DNA of 64,000 nt, from positions 53,726,203-53,790,202 of the forward strand of contig OY804586.1 of the NCBI GenBank assembly GCA_963680875.1, given 5' to 3'. This stretch comes from Bathymodiolus brooksi (taxonomy: Eukaryota > Mollusca > Bivalvia > Mytilida > Modiolidae). Below, in pieces: positions 42,673 through 56,209 of the stretch (its first letter is position 1; every line of letters begins with the position of its first letter). The notes under the pieces are model-generated. The model worked only from the letters and a program-made list of their open reading frames with translations, was not told the DNA's origin and did no database searches. The position numbers and the translations under genes are program-made.

Positions 42673-43345
42673 AAGGAAGTGAAGATACAGACTCAAGATG
42701 ATTGGTCGAAAATCATTTTTTTATAAAAGAAGAGCAATGGGAAAGAATCTCATTACCTATAAATAGAGGGACATAATGTTTGTTATCCATCAGTTAGTAC
42801 AAGTGTTCTTAAAAATGTATTTTGTTATGCATCATTCTCATACAAAGATAAAAGGGAGGTAACTCTAAGGAAAACCCATGACTATTTTTATGTACAATGA
42901 AAAGTCATTTTTACTATATTTTTGCTAACTTGAATAATACTGCGCCCTCTATCGGCACTTTCGCTGGACGAGGGCTTGAACGTTCTTAGTGGTAAAAATC
43001 CATCAGGCTGCTGGCTGGTTCAGCCGACCAATCAAATGTCAGATATTAGCGCGTATGCCCATTAGTGAATCCCTTTACTTCCGTTTGTAAATATTGACAA
43101 AACGAACACGGAGAAGGATTGTACACATGCCTTTGCATATTTAGCAAACAAATACACCTTTATTCTCATAATTATGATTTAAATTGCCATAGATTCACAA
43201 ATCTTTAAAGATTTAAAAAAATAAAACACTGTGTAATCATTTTTTGAAGTTTTTATGTTTTAATCTAAATTTGCTAAAATGTCACAATACACATCTAACA
43301 TGTATTTTTGTAATGTATGTGGGACAATAAAAGTGAATTTATTGT
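42673..43345 (+). other. CDO1: CDO1 3' UTR and poly-A signal
   Basis: AATAAA at 43326-43331, preceded by a TGTAATGTATG element and followed by a T/G-rich stretch, makes 43340-43350 a plausible cleavage site. An earlier AATAAA near 43221 is an alternative. Inferred, not demonstrated. Confidence 0.4.
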
Positions 43346-44396
43346 GGATAATAGGGTCGATACACGTAACTTGCCGTTAACATAGGATTGTATAAATATG
43401 GATATGCACAAGTTAAATTAAGGAAAATGGGATGAAATAATAAAGAAATTTTTATTGAAAATAAATATGTAAACAGAAAGTTGATTATTTCATAAATTAA
43501 AATGATTTTTAATACAATTTATAAAGAAATACCCATCACAATATCGTTATTTAGGTAAATACTTATTAGACTGATTTTTTTAAACCCATTTTTGTCTTTA
43601 ATTGATAACTGACCCAAGTTAGCCTAAATAAATGAAATGTGTTAATTATATAAATCCTTGCCTTCTATCAATTTTAATTTCTTATCTAATTCTTATTCTT
43701 ATTATGTAACAATATGGTCAGGTTGTTATTTTCATTGAATGGCATCTCAAAATAGATGGCTTCACAATAGGAGCTCTTCCTGTATATTGGTTACACCCTG
43801 TATATTACAACTGACAGCTAATGCATGACAAACAATTTGAATCAGCCATCAGTATCATAAAATACATTTTTTTTAAATCTTTATTTTAAATGAAATTAAA
43901 AAATCATTATAAGAGTGAATTCAATTCAAGCTTTTATTTACTTTCCAACTTTGAAATAAAAATCATTATGTTTTAATATTTAAAAAATAGTAATTATTCA
44001 TTTATGTTTTATTTCATGTTTGGTTGTATTTATCCGGATATGTGTATTGCATACAACATTACATCATATGATCGCTCCATTGGACATTATTTACAAACAC
44101 TTTAGCTCCTCCTATTTTATGTCGTAATACCCATAAGTCATAACGATTTACTATTTCCGGTTTGACGGATTTTTTCAATGAATGCATCCAGGTGATAATG
44201 CAGCGACTAGCGGGAGAGTAATATAACGACTGGATTATTCGGGTTATATTTTTGCCAAATAAATGCAAAAACATGCCGTTTTTTCCCTCATTAGTCGAAA
44301 CCAATTACTTGAAATGGATTTAGCTTTGAAATATAGAACTATTCCTTTCTTCGTGTGATTCATTTTGATATTTTGTTCTTAAAATTAGCAGGGGCT
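43346..44396. other. No recognised gene downstream of CDO1
   Basis: AT-rich. The minus frame 44059-44304 is open for 81 codons and lies in a slightly GC-richer patch, but I recognise no protein in it. Confidence 0.4.
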
Positions 44397-44551
44397 GTTA
44401 TAACATTATGTGATCAAGTTTGTCAGTGACTTGCGGCAGGTCGGTGGTTTTCTCCGGGTACTCCGGTTTACTCCACCAAAAAAAAACTGACTGTCACTAT
44501 ATAACTGGAATATTGTTGAAAGTGGCGTTAAACACCATGACCCTAACCCTC
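44397..44551 (+). mobile_element. SINE family A, 5'-truncated
   Basis: From ATAACATTATGTGATCAAG through CTCCGGGTACTCCGG to GAATATTGTTGAAAGTGG, ending in CCTAACCCT. Confidence 0.83.
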
Positions 44552-44688
44552 TGAAAATTAACAGTGAAACTGCCTGGCAAAATCATTCTTTATGCCACAT
44601 TTTCAGAAAGTGTTTACATTTATTTACAATGTGCAAGAAATCCTTCCCATCATGCATTTTTCCTGCCATCATTTTATGAAGTCTTTTT

Positions 44689-46503
44689 TAGGCCATAGGC
44701 CATGTGAGCTTTTGTCATGGGTAAGCGTCCGTCCGTCCGTTAGCTTTTCACATTTAAATCTTCTTCTCTGAAACCGCTGAACAGAAATCAGCCAAACTTG
44801 CCAGAAATGTTCACTGGATGGTCCTCTACCGGATTTGTGTTTTTGGTGCTGATTTGAAATCCAACATGGCTGCCAGGGTCCATAATGTGTTCTCATTGGC
44901 TGAAATTTTTAAAATCTTCTTGTCAGAAACCACTAAGCCAATTGAATTGTGACTTTGCAGGAATGATCATTGGGTGGTCCTGTACTAAACTTGTGAATCG
45001 TTTGCCGATCGGAAATTCAAGATGGCCGCCATGACTCGACTTAGTTTAACATTGGACCCTATGGGAATTTCACATTTTCATCTTTTTTTCTGAAACCACA
45101 AAACAGATTTGAATCAAACTTGGCAGAAATGTTCATTGGATGGTCATATACAAGATTTATATTTTTGGCGCTGATCGGAAATCCAACATGGCTGCCAGGG
45201 CCCATAATGTGTTCTGATTGGTTGAAATTTTAAAAATCTTCTTGTTAGAAACCACTAAGCCAATTGAATTGTGACTTTGCAGGAATGATCATTGGGTGGT
45301 CCTGTACTAAACTTGTGAATCGTTTGCCGATCGGAAATTCAAGATGGCCGCCATGACTCGACTTAGTTTAACATTGGACCCTATGGGAATTTCACATTTT
45401 CATCTTTTTTTCTGAAACCACAAAACAGATTTGAATCAAACTTGGCAGAAATGTCCATTGGATGGTCATATACAAGATTTTGTTTTTGGCGCTGATCGGA
45501 AATCCAACATGGCTGCCAGGGCCCATAATGTGTTCTGATTGGTCGAAATTTTAAAAATCTTCTTGTTAGAAACCACTAAGCCAATTGAATTGTGGCTTTG
45601 CAGGAATGATGTGGCTTTGCAGGAATGATCATTGGGTGGTCCTGTACTAAAGTTGTGAATCGTTTGCTGATCGGAAATTCAAGATGGCCGCCATGACTCG
45701 ACTTAATTTTAACATAGGACCCTATGGAAAAAATGTTTAAAAGTCTTCTCCTCTGAAACCAGTAAGTCAGTTTAAAGCCAACATGGAATGAATGGTCCTT
45801 AGGTGGTCAACTTTCAAAATTATGTCCTGTGACCCCGACCTCCATCCAAGATGGCAACCATCAGCGAACATAGTTTTAACATAGGACCCTATGGGAAATA
45901 TATTTAAAAATCTTTTTCTCTGAAACCAGTAAGCCAATTTAAAGCAAACATGGCATGGATGGTCCTTAAGTGGTCAATTTTCAAAATTGTGTCCAGTGAC
46001 CCTGACCTCCATCCAAGATGGCCACCTTCAGCAGACATACTGTAGTTTTAACATAGGACCCTATGGGAAAAAATGTTTTAAAATCTTCTCCTCTGAAACT
46101 AGTAAGCCAATATAGCAAACATGTCATCGATGGTCCTTAGGTGGTCAACTTCCAAAATTGTGTTCAGTGATCCCGATCTCGGTTCAAAATGGCCGCCGTC
46201 AGCAGACATAGTTTTAACATAGGACCCTATGGGAAAATTGTTTAAAAGTCTTCTCTTCTGAAACCAGTCAGCCAATTTAAAGCAAACATGGCATGGATGG
46301 TCTTTGGGTAGTATACTTTCAAAATTGTGTCCGATGACCACGACCTCCATCCAAGATGGCTGCCATGAGCAGACATAGTTTTAACATAGAACCCTATGGC
46401 AGTATGGGATTTGAATAGTAACTTAGATGTATTCAGCATGCAGACATTCTTAAGAGGACTTATTTATGTCAGGTGAGCGATACAGGCTCACCTGAGCCTC
46501 TAG
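44689..46503 (+). mobile_element. Hairpin-capped tandem array, group G1, 1.8 kb
   Basis: Starts TAGGCCATAGGCCATGTGAG, then GTCCGTCCGTCCG. Two sets of units: about 320-bp units (44.77-45.7 kb) made of two half-units, then four about 165-bp units to 46.4 kb. Each half-unit has a CTCTGAAACC phrase, an AAGATGGCNGCC-type word and AACATAGGACCCTATGGGA. Ends GGTGAGCGATACA, hairpin GGCTCACCTGAGCC, and CTAG before T. Frames across it are by-products. Confidence 0.85.
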
Positions 46504-46577
46504 TTTTTGTTATTTCTTATATTCTAGTTTTTATATAAGCAGTACATTTTTGTATATGTTAATTTTACCTGTTTTCA

Positions 46578-46935
46578 TAAGATTAAGAGATGGTGGTCAT
46601 CTTTAATTTAATGACAGTTTAATTTAATTATAAGATTCAGTGATGGTGGCCATCTTTAATTTAATGGTAATTTAATTTAATTTAATTATAGGATGAGTTG
46701 ATGGCAGTCATCTTTGATTTAATTTAATTATAAGATTAATTGATGGTGGCCATCTTTAATTTAACGACAATTTAATGGTCTCTATCAGATTTAAATACAA
46801 TCTACAACACTACATCCTTTAAATCTTTGATTTAATTTAATTATAAAATTAATTGATGGTGGCCATCTTTAATTTAGCAACAATTTAATGGTCTCTATCA
46901 GATTTAAATACGATCGACAACACTCAACATCCTTT
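46578..46935 (+). repeat. Tandem GATGGTGGCCATCTTTAATT repeat
   Basis: Five diverged units of 60-110 bp, each with GATGG(T/C)GGCCATC and TTAATTTAATTATA. The word GATGGTGGCCATC is nearly palindromic. Confidence 0.85.
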
Positions 46936-47249
46936 AAACCTTTTTCTAACAAATCTGTTGAATTGGAATCTAATTATACCTGGGTCCTATGGTACTGTGA
47001 TAGTTTTAAAATGGCGACGAAAGTTGGTTGAAATAGCATGTGGAGACACAGCCTCATAGAACCCATGATATGATTAGTTAGGACTATTAGCTCAGATCTC
47101 TATCTATAAATAGATTTTATTCAATTTATGTATGACAGGTTTATTTTATTTTATTTGAAATTTCCTTTGAAATCGAGGTAAAATTCTGAGGATTCCTGAC
47201 GGCTTCACCTCCTTCCATTATAAAATGCCCAGATGTCCGGAAAAGAGAA

Positions 47250-47430
47250 TACGATCAAATCGGCCAATGTGGTCGCCTCTAGTAAGCAGTCATCTGTAGT
47301 AAAAGGTCACCCTTTTCATGTCCTGTCATAGAAAATTTCATATGAATTGAACCTCTTTTAAGAGGTCACCTGTCATAAAGGCCACTTTTTCTTTGCCAAA
47401 AGGTGACCTCTTAATACAGGTTGGACTATA
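47250..47430 (+). repeat. Dispersed repeat with TCATAAAGGCCACTTTT, kin of 60.8 and 62.1 kb
   Basis: Phrases AGAGGTCACCTGTC and ATACAGGTTGGACTATATG resemble the 60796-60972 and 62055-62245 copies (GGTGCCCTTTATAGACAG). Confidence 0.5.
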
Positions 47431-47450
47431 TGACAATATATGTTGAATTT

Positions 47451-47617
47451 AAAGCTAATTAATGACTACATCCCATGAATTTAAGGCTACTTTATGACTA
47501 CATCCCATGAACTTACGGCTAATTAATGACTACATCCCATGAACTTAAGGCTAGTTAATGACTACATCCCATGAACTTAAGGCTAATTAATGACTACATC
47601 CTATGAACTAAGTCTAT
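47451..47617 (+). repeat. 35-bp minisatellite, five copies
   Basis: Unit GGCTAATTAATGACTACATC plus CCATGAACTTAA, with single-base variants among the copies. Confidence 0.93.
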
Positions 47618-47779
47618 AGTCCCCCTCTTATAAGGACAACACCAACCCCTTCTGAAATTAAAAAAAACCTGGCTTTATAAGAGGATGGGGGTGGCAATTG
47701 ATAAGTATTTAACTGTCTCAGTGAGAAAAGTTTGTAGATACCAAAGGGGTAATCAGAAGCTATAAATCGACAATGGACA

Positions 47780-47932
47780 AAAGGACAAACAATTATCTAC
47801 AAAACACTACACAGAAAACCAAAGATAGAGCAACACATACCCCACCAAGAACCAATGGTGAACACAGGTGCTCCGGAAGAGGAAACAGTTCCTGCTCCAC
47901 ATGTCACACCCATCGTGTATATGAAATCTCTT
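47780..47932 (+). repeat. Fragment of the dispersed repeat at 31029-31240
   Basis: Shares GTGCTCCGGAAGAGGAAACA and CAGTTCCTGCTCCACATG with the 31-kb copy. Confidence 0.5.
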
Positions 47933-48920
<988 letters not shown>

Positions 48921-48921
48921 T

Positions 48922-50047
48922 TAGCTGACCTGACCCGAAGGGTCATGTGAGCTATTGCTAACACTGGGTGTCCGTCGACCGTCTGTCATTAGCTTTTTGC
49001 ATTTTAATCAACTCCTCTAAAACCACTTGGCCAATTTGAACCAAACTTTGGTGGAATGGTCCTTGGGTGGTCCCCTTTCAGAATTGTGTTCAACAATCCC
49101 CCCTGCCAACCAAGATGGCTGCCATTACTAAAAATAGAAAATTCGGCAAAAAATCACTTAAAAATCATCCTCTCTGAAACTGCTGGGCCAATTGGGCCCA
49201 AACTATGATGGAATGGTCTTCAGATGGTCCTCTTTGAGAATTGTGTCCGACGACCCCGGCCGCCAACCAAGATAGCTGCTGTTACTAATAATAGAAAATT
49301 TGGCCAAAAATCACTTAAAAATTATCCCCTCTGAAACTACTGGGCCAATTGGGCCCAAACTATGGTGGAATGGTCTTTAGGTGGTCATCTTTCAGAATTG
49401 TGTCCGACGACCCCGGCTGCCAACCAAGATGGCCACTGTTACTAAAAATAGAAAATTCAGCAAAAAATCACTTAAAAATTATCTCCTCTGAAACTGCTGG
49501 GTCAAATGGGCCCAAACTATGGTGAAATGGTCTTTAGATGGTCCCCTTTCAGAATTATATCTGACAACTCCGCCCGACAAAGAAGATGGCGGCCATTGCT
49601 AAAAATAGAAGATTCACAAAAATTCACTTAAAAATTATCTCCTCTGAAACTGCTTGGCCAGTGAGGCCCAAACTATTGTGAAATGGTCATTAGTGGTCCC
49701 CTTTCAGAATTGTGTCTGGTGAGCTCATGCAACCTGCATGCGAGATTGTCGCCGTCAGCAGACATAGTTTTTACATAGGACCATGGGTTAAATGCTTAAA
49801 AATTTTCTACTGTGAAAGCAGTTACCCATGCAATTTAAAGCAAACATACTTTCGAGTATAGAACGTTTATTTTTTGTCTGATTTTGATGCAGTTTTTTCT
49901 TTAGATTCCTTATTAAATTATCTTTCAGTAGTATGTCAACGGATTTGACTACAGAATCTTCCATATACTTAGCAATAATTATGGCTTTTCTTTTTTGGGG
50001 CCAACTTTGAGCCAGGCAAGCGACTACAGGCTCCTAGAAGCCTCTAG
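48922..50047 (+). mobile_element. Hairpin-capped array, group G1, abutting the previous one
   Basis: Starts TAGCTGACCTGACCCGAAGG with the closing arm GGTCATGTGAGC, one T after the CTAG end of 47933-48920. It holds four to five about 168-bp units with AACTGCTGGGCCAATTGGGC and CCAAGATGGCNGCC words, then a diverged unit. Ends GCGACTACA, hairpin GGCTCCTAGAAGCC, and CTAG before T. Confidence 0.85.
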
Positions 50048-50189
50048 TTTTATTGAAGCACCTATACCAAGCCAGGAAAATGATAGAGTACGTATATACC
50101 AACTAACCAAATACTGACCTCCTTCAACAAGTTGAAGATTATGTATGTGTGATAGCAGAGATATAAAAGTTACAAAATACTTACCTCTT

Positions 50190-50365
50190 GAGGAAACCCC
50201 TTCTGCAATGAAAATGTTGCCTTGTAAGAGGGGATGTCTCTCTTGAGAGGGGCAATTTTTTTTTAACAGTGTTTTCCTATCTCTGAACCTGAAATCTGGT
50301 CTGATAAGTGGTGTGCCTTTGATGGAAGTTGCCTTATACTAGGGGAGGGGAGGGCTACTGTGCTT
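50190..50365 (+). repeat. Dispersed repeat, kin of 29755-29945
   Basis: GAAATCTGGTCTGATAAGTGG and GAGAGGGGCAATTTTTTTT match the 29.8-kb copy. Confidence 0.5.
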
Positions 50366-50421
50366 AAAGCAAAAATACTTGTTCTATGGGTATTCTAACA
50401 CCACTTTCATCAACAATATAT

Positions 50422-50580
50422 TAAGGACCGACCATTTAACTTGAAGGGGGGGGGGCTTATACTTTGGGCCCATAAAACTAGTTTAACGCTGCCATTTATG
50501 GCCCATAAAACTAGTTTAACACTGCCATTTATGGCCCATCAAACTAGTTTGACCCTGCCACTTTTTATTGATGTGCCTGT
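50422..50580 (+). repeat. MITE-P left end followed by a 33-bp tandem repeat
   Basis: AGGACCGACCATTTAACTTG plus G run is the left end of MITE-P (see 51633). The rest is replaced by three 33-bp units starting GGCCCATAAAACTAGTTTAA. The 11-residue repeat MAHKTSLTLPF read from it is a by-product. Confidence 0.82.
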
Positions 50581-50616
50581 ACCAAACCAGGAATATCAAA
50601 GTGTTTTAACAAGTTG

Positions 50617-50820
50617 TAGATGTTTAACTCAACTCTCAACAATATTTCAGTTATATTGTGGTGGTTAGTTTTATTGGTGGGGAAACTGGAGTAGCTGGAT
50701 TTCCCAGGGAAAACCAGACTTCCCAAAAGTCAATGACAATCTTTACCACATTTAGATTTTTCGAATACACATTTCCATAGGTGGGAATTAAACTCACAAC
50801 TTGGGTTATTGGCCTTTATT
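50617..50820 (-). mobile_element. Degenerate SINE family A
   Basis: CTCTCAACAATATTTCAG, the TATTGGTGGGGAAAC region and the GAATTAAACTCACAAC remnant of the B box. Old copy with small insertions. A related tail fragment lies at 50388-50420. Confidence 0.7.
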
Positions 50821-50919
50821 GTCACTTTCAGTAATTATTCTGCTTTGTCATGACTACCAGGCTTACAGGGGGAGGAAAGTCTGGCCAGATAATTACAACG
50901 ATCTGACCAGTGAAACCCA

Positions 50920-51075
50920 AGGCAGTGCTTGATTGGCAAATGAAATTTGAATTTACTGGTCCGAATTAAATTTTTGAAGTTATTTTTATATAGTTCTAAA
51001 TAAAAACTGAAAAATTTACTGGTCCGAACTAAGTTTAACTGGTCTTGGGCCATAGGACCGATGCTCATCGTGAGG
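50920..51075 (-). repeat. Dispersed GGACCAGTAAAT repeat, inverse of 37773-37960
   Basis: Carries TTTACTGGTCCGAA twice and CTTGGGCCATAGGACCGATG, matching the 37.8-kb copy in complement. A weaker relative may lie at 61843-61892. Confidence 0.75.
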
Positions 51076-51460
51076 ATTGCATGGTATGGGATTGGAAACC
51101 TTAACACCTCAAACCCATGTCCGTTGTGTTGGGTTTGTGATCAGAAGTCAACAACCATAAACACTCGTCTACCCAGGCCCCTCAGTGGGAAAGGCACTGA
51201 TTCTTGTACCTATAGGTAAATGTCAATCAAACTTCCAATATACATGTATTTTTTTTTCCCAGCCACATAGCTTAAGTACTGATTAAGTTGGTTTTAAATA
51301 TCAATCGTTCAAGATTTAATTGTAATGTGATAGTTTCTGGGAAGGATGAACATTCATGATTTATCTTTGATGCTGAGTGTGGGATTTTATTTGATTCAGG
51401 TCTACATGAAACCGGAAGTTCTGATATTATAATTACTGGATCGGAGTCCGAATGGCGCGA
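51076..51460. other. No recognised gene
   Basis: Two short minus frames without known motifs; AT-rich. Confidence 0.35.
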
Positions 51461-51632
51461 AATTTTAAATAACTCCACCTCGGAGTAATTACTCCTTACT
51501 CCGAGTTCTAATGTAATGCCCATTCCAACAGAACATAGTGAAAAACTTGGAAGAATTAAAAAAACAATCTAATTTCTAATCCCCTTAAAAATGAGTCTAG
51601 CATTAAATCATGTGAAATAACAAAAGTCATTA

Positions 51633-51897
51633 GGGACCGACCATTTAACTTGAAGGGGGGAGGGGGTTATGGTTTTTTGTTTCGAGAGTTAGAATATTTT
51701 TTTTTTGTCGCGCAAAGCACGAAATTTTTTTCTATAATTCAACATTAAGTTATATGACAAAAACTCTGAATCCGATTATTTTTTTTTTCCTCCACCAAAA
51801 TCAGAATATTTTTTTCAGCAACATTGGGAATCAGAATATTTTTTTAGAAAAAAACCATAACCCCCCCCCCCCCCTTCAAGTTAAATGGTCGTTCCCT
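51633..51897 (+). mobile_element. MITE-P copy, full length, inside LINE-1
   Basis: Left end GGGACCGACCATTTAACTTG, a G run, GTTATGGTTTTTTGTTTC; right end the inverse. Inside: GAGTTAGAATATTTTTTTT, a CGCGCAAAGCACG word, ATGACAAAAACTCTGAATC and CCTCCACCAAAATCAGAATA. LINE coding continues directly across it (KVI to KSLKNG), which fixes the limits. Flanks suggest a TA or TTA duplication. Confidence 0.9.
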
Positions 51898-52156
51898 TAA
51901 ATCACTAAAAAATGGTAAAAGCTCATCTGTTGATTTAATTTCTAATGGAATGCTAAAAAACGCTATTCCCTGAGCCTCAATATTATTGGATCCTTTGACA
52001 ACTTTTTAACTTTATTTTTAAAAAAGGAAATTTTCCTAAAATTTGGAGTGAGAGTATTTTAGTTCCTCTTCACAAAAAAGGAAGCAAGGCGGATCCAAAC
52101 AATTATAGAGGTATTTCAGTCACCTCTAACCTTGGGAAAGTATTTAATAAAATAAT

Positions 52157-52690
52157 ACAATAGACAATAGACAATATTTATTGGTACTAACACATTTACA
52201 ATAGATGGTTATGACACATAAAGAAAGATATACATGCAAAATATATATAATATCAATACATATGGGAGCGACAGTGGCATCAGCTTGCAAACGTACATAT
52301 ATAAATATATATATATTCCAGTTTATTATTGTTCCACTGTTTATTATTGTTTTTTTTAGATTTGTCATGTAGCATGTTCTATAACTTGTTTGCTATATTA
52401 GTCAATTATAATTCATAGAAGACGGATTAGTATAAGCTTAATAGCTTGTTTCCGAATCCTGTCATGTTAAAACAAAATTTGTGTGTATTGTAACATTATA
52501 CCAGTTTATCATGAATAAATATGTTTATACCATATATAGTGAAAATGTACTCATTTTATTTGTTATATAAACGTTGACTAGGCTGAATTTCTCTTGGACA
52601 TGCATTAAAAATGATTTATTCATAAAATTGACAATGATATTGAGAAGTTTTGGTGAATTGCTGTTCAGTAGGGCTATCATTTGACCCGTA
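52157..52690 (-). mobile_element. Reversed LINE 3' end inserted in LINE-1
   Basis: On the minus strand it ends GTACCAATAAATATTGTCTA with TTGTCTATTGTA, a tandem tail typical of CR1/L2-like LINEs. It splits the LINE-1 reverse transcriptase between KVFNKII and NQIGFMEKN. A related tail lies at 59360-59416. Confidence 0.7.
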
Positions 52691-54308
52691 AGAAATAATA
52701 ATTTAATAAGTTAAAACCAAATTGGTTTTATGGAGAAAAACCAAACTGCTGATCGTATATTTACCTTAAAATCTATAATAGATTCTTATAAGAGTAAAAA
52801 GAAAAAGGTTTTTGCCTGTTTCATTGACTTAAAAAAGGCATTTACTACTGTATGGAGAAAGGGACTATTCTATATACTTCTAGAAAAGAAGATTCCCCCA
52901 AATTTTGTTCATGTTATTAATTCTCTATATGAAGAGACCAAAATCCGGGTAATTTTTTTGATGGTTTGAGTAAACCATTTTTGTCAGCACGTGGTGTACT
53001 GCAATGTTCAACATTTTTGTAAATGGTATTGTAGAAACACTATAAGATGAGAATTCTGATCCAGTGTTGATTGGTAATACCAGCATCAACACTTTGTTAT
53101 ATGCGGATGATCTGGTTCTATTGTCAAGTAGCCCACAAGGGTTACAGAATTTTCTTGAAAACTTTCTGTCTTTTGTGCTAGTTTAAAATTGGAGGTCAAT
53201 ATATCCAAATCAAAAGCACTAATATTTAATTCTAATGGTAAATCATTTTCGAACCACTTTTACTATAACAACAGTATCATTCAAACTGTTATTTACTATA
53301 ACAACAGTATCATTCAAACTGTTACTCAGTATTGTTACCTCGGAATAACCCTTAAGTATAATGGCAATTTTGGCCTTGCCACGTCAATTCTGATGGAAAA
53401 AGCTAGAAAAGCGTTATTCAAATTGAAAAAATCAATTGGATTGAATAATCCATGCAAACTTTTAGAAAAGCCTTTTGACTCTATTATAGTCCCTATCATG
53501 CTCTATGGATGTGAGATATGGGGCATTGAATCCGTTCTAAAATGTAAAGACTCTGAACCGCATGAAAAATTCCATGTAAAATTGATTAAAGAACTACTTG
53601 GAGTTCACTGTTAAACTTTAAACGTTGCATGTCGCTCGGAATTAGGTAGACTACCTATTAATACAAAAATCATCATGGCTTCTATTAAATATTTAGATCA
53701 TCTAATTACATTTGAAATGTCTTTGGTACATCACTACATGACATATTCTTGGAAACATTGAACCACAATCCATGGGTAAAATATATGGTAAAATGTTTTC
53801 AATCATTAGGGCTCCCATATTTTAATTTATCATACTTTAACACATGTACCTCCCTCAAACCATTATTTAACCAGCTACAACAACGTATTAATGATCAACA
53901 TATATGCAACAGCAAAATACTATTATTTCGGAATCATCAAAACTGTCATTCTATAGAAAATTTTATGAATTTGGCAAGCGTGCTTTATATGTCGACGAAT
54001 TAACCAATCGTAATGACAGATCACATTTGGCAAAACTAAGGCTGTGCCCATAGCTTAGAAATTGAAAGGGGCAGATACTCCAAAAAGGCTAAGACCGATA
54101 GAATATGTACCCTTTGTAAAGACAACAAAATTGTCTTAATTGAAGATGAGAACCATTTCCTCAGTATAGCATTGTCCTATTTACAAACATGAAAGAGAAT
54201 TATTTGAATGCAAATTATCTCACTTTATATAATCCATTCAAAATGATGAATGGCATTTCCAAAAATAAAATAATTTTTCACTCTAAGTCGAAAAGAGTAC
54301 TAAAGTTA

Positions 54309-54566
54309 GGGACCGACCATTTAACTTGAAAAGGGGGGGGGTTATGGTTTTTTGTTTCGTTCAGAATTTTTTTTTCGGACAACCACGAGAGTTAGAATAT
54401 TTTTTTTTGTCGCGCAATGCGCGAATTTTTTTTTCCAGAATTCAACATTAGGTTATATGACAAAAACTCTGAATCAGATTATTTTTTTTTTCCTCCACCA
54501 AAATCAGAATATTTTTTTCAGCAACATTGGGAATCAGAATATTTTTTTTAGAAAAAAAAAACCATA
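54309..54566 (+). mobile_element. MITE-P copy, right end missing
   Basis: Left end GGGACCGACCATTTAACTTG and the full interior to TTTTAGAAAAAAAAAACCATA; the G-run/CTTCAAG right end is absent. The next 30 bases lead into the target duplication of the LINE at 54611. Confidence 0.85.
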
Positions 54567-54610
54567 TGTACATCATACTCATTATCATACTCATTTTATT
54601 AATGTACATC

Positions 54611-56209
54611 TTCGTCTTCTTTGATATAGTAGTTAAACTCAATAATGAGCACTCAATACTTTTGGTCATGCGTAGGTGCTGGTGATGTCTATTCACAAAA
54701 TATTTACATGAAAATCCAAAACTGTGCATACTGTACAAAAGGTGCACTCAGTGCAGGATAAAAACAACATTCTGACATCTAAGCATGTATCTTTGTCCTT
54801 TCACTGTCATGTCCGGTAGTTGGTTCCAGGCTATCACGGTTCTGGGAAAGAATGAGTACTTAATCATGTCTCGGACTGAAGATGGTGTAGGCCATGCAAT
54901 TGTAATGTCGAGATAGTCGTAATTGTGGTACAAGGTAGTTCTCTGTTGGTACTACTACAAGTCTGTTGACAATCTTGTAGAACAAGCAAAGCCTGATGTT
55001 GAGTCTTCTCTCTTGTAGAGGTTTCCAATTAAGCCTGTTTAGCATATATGTGACACTGGAGTCATTTCTATAGTCATGTAGACATATCGAGCTGCCCTTC
55101 TTTGCACCCGTTCTATTTTGTCTATATTTTCCTGTGTATAGGGATCCCATATTGCTGCACTGTACTCCACTCTTGGTCGAACTAGTGTGTTAATAGCAGT
55201 AATCTTAGTTTGCTGTGGAGCTTTCTTGATGTTTCGACTGACCATCCCTTGTACTTGGTTGGTACTAGACACAATGTTGTTAATGTGTAGGTTCCAGATT
55301 AGATCGTCTTTGATGGTAATTCCCCAAGTACTTTTGTGTCTTGAACAACTTCAAGTTGTTTGCCGTGCATGTAGTATGGTTCTTTATTTGGGTTTTTGGA
55401 TCTTGTTAGATGCATCACATTACATTTGCTGACATTAAAGGCCATTTTCCATTTCTGTTCCCATTTTGTTAAGTTAGTCAGATCAGATTGCAGTATTTGT
55501 TGGTCGTTCTTGTTGTTTAAATATGACGGTAGATGGTACAGTCATCTGCAAAAAGACGGATGGTAGATTGCATGTTGTCTGTGATGTCATTTATGTAGAT
55601 CAGAAAAAGGACGGGTTCAAGCACACTACCTTGAGGCACGCCAGATGTTACGTCCACTTTATTCGAGTACTTGTTTTCTAAGACAACTGCTTGTGTCCTG
55701 CTTTCTAGAAAAGCTGTGATCCATTGATTGTTTTACCCTTTATTCCATAGTGTCTTAACTTGTGTAGTAGGCGTGAATGGCTAACTTTATCAAAGGCTTT
55801 GGCGAATTCTAATACAATCATATCTGTTTACATTTTGCTGTCCATTGTTGATGTTAAGTCCTGTATAAGTCCAATCAGTTGTGTTTCGCACGATCTCTTG
55901 CTTCTAAAGCCATGTTGGAATTTAGTCAATACTTTGTTGTTTTCTAGGTGTTTCATTACATTGGAGACAATTATATGTTCCATCAACTTGCAGAGGATGC
56001 AAGTAAGTGAGACCGGCCTATAGTTTGCTGGTTCATGACGTACTCCTTTCTTGAAAATCGGGCATACATAAGCATGTTTCCAATCGATGGGTGTTTGTCC
56101 TAGGTTTAGAGATTTTTGGAATAAAAATGTGACTGCTGGAGCTATTTCTTCATGTAGTTCTTTAAGTATTCTGGGTGCAAGTTCATCTGGCCCACTTGCC
56201 TCATACCCA
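54611..56209 (-). pseudogene. LINE-2 (local name): 5'-truncated CR1/Jockey-like retrotransposon
   Basis: Target duplication TTTATTAATGTACATC (16 bp) at 54595-54610 and 56210-56225. Minus strand in order: SGPDELAPRILKELHEEIAP, WKHAYVCPIFKKG, NYRPVSLTCILCKLMEHII, FQHGFRSKRSCETQL, LEFAKAFDKVSHSRLLHKL (first catalytic Asp region), VPQGSVLEPVLFLIYINDI, LFADDCTIYR (xADD), LVRPRVEYSAAIWDPYTQEN, and KIERVQRRAARYV to SFFPRTVIAWNQLPD. A few stops and frameshifts inactivate it. The C-terminal organisation is that of CR1/Jockey-like LINEs. A short 3' UTR remains; the 5' half is missing, as is usual after incomplete reverse transcription. Confidence 0.9.

Larger units (their letters stand above)
51461..54305 (+). 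pseudogene. LINE-1 (local name): degraded non-LTR retrotransposon, RT to C-terminus
   Basis: In order on the plus strand: LKNGKSSSVDLISNGMLKN, FPKIWSESILVPLHKKGSK and NNYRGISVTSNLGKVFN (RT start); ACFIDLKKAF (first catalytic Asp) at 52808-52850; LLYADDLVLLSSSPQG (YxDD) at 53096-53145; a C-terminal domain to 53614 (YLGITL, LYGCEIWG); ELGRLPINTKI; and RICTLCKDN with a following EDENHFL cluster near 54110. Several frameshifts and stops make it dead. It is broken by MITE-P (51633-51897) and a reversed LINE tail (52157-52690). A 33-bp tandem duplication lies at 53266-53331. Clade not assigned. Confidence 0.85.

Noticed and set aside
47451..47617. CRISPR-like array
   Set aside because: Five 35-bp units are contiguous with no spacers; a eukaryotic minisatellite.
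50441..50668. Frame with MAHKTSLTLPF repeated three times
   Set aside because: The unit is 33 bp, a multiple of three, so the peptide repeat is automatic; there is no other coding evidence.
53189..53614. Functional reverse transcriptase gene
   Set aside because: It is the continuation of LINE-1 but upstream parts are frameshifted and interrupted by two insertions; treated as pseudogene.
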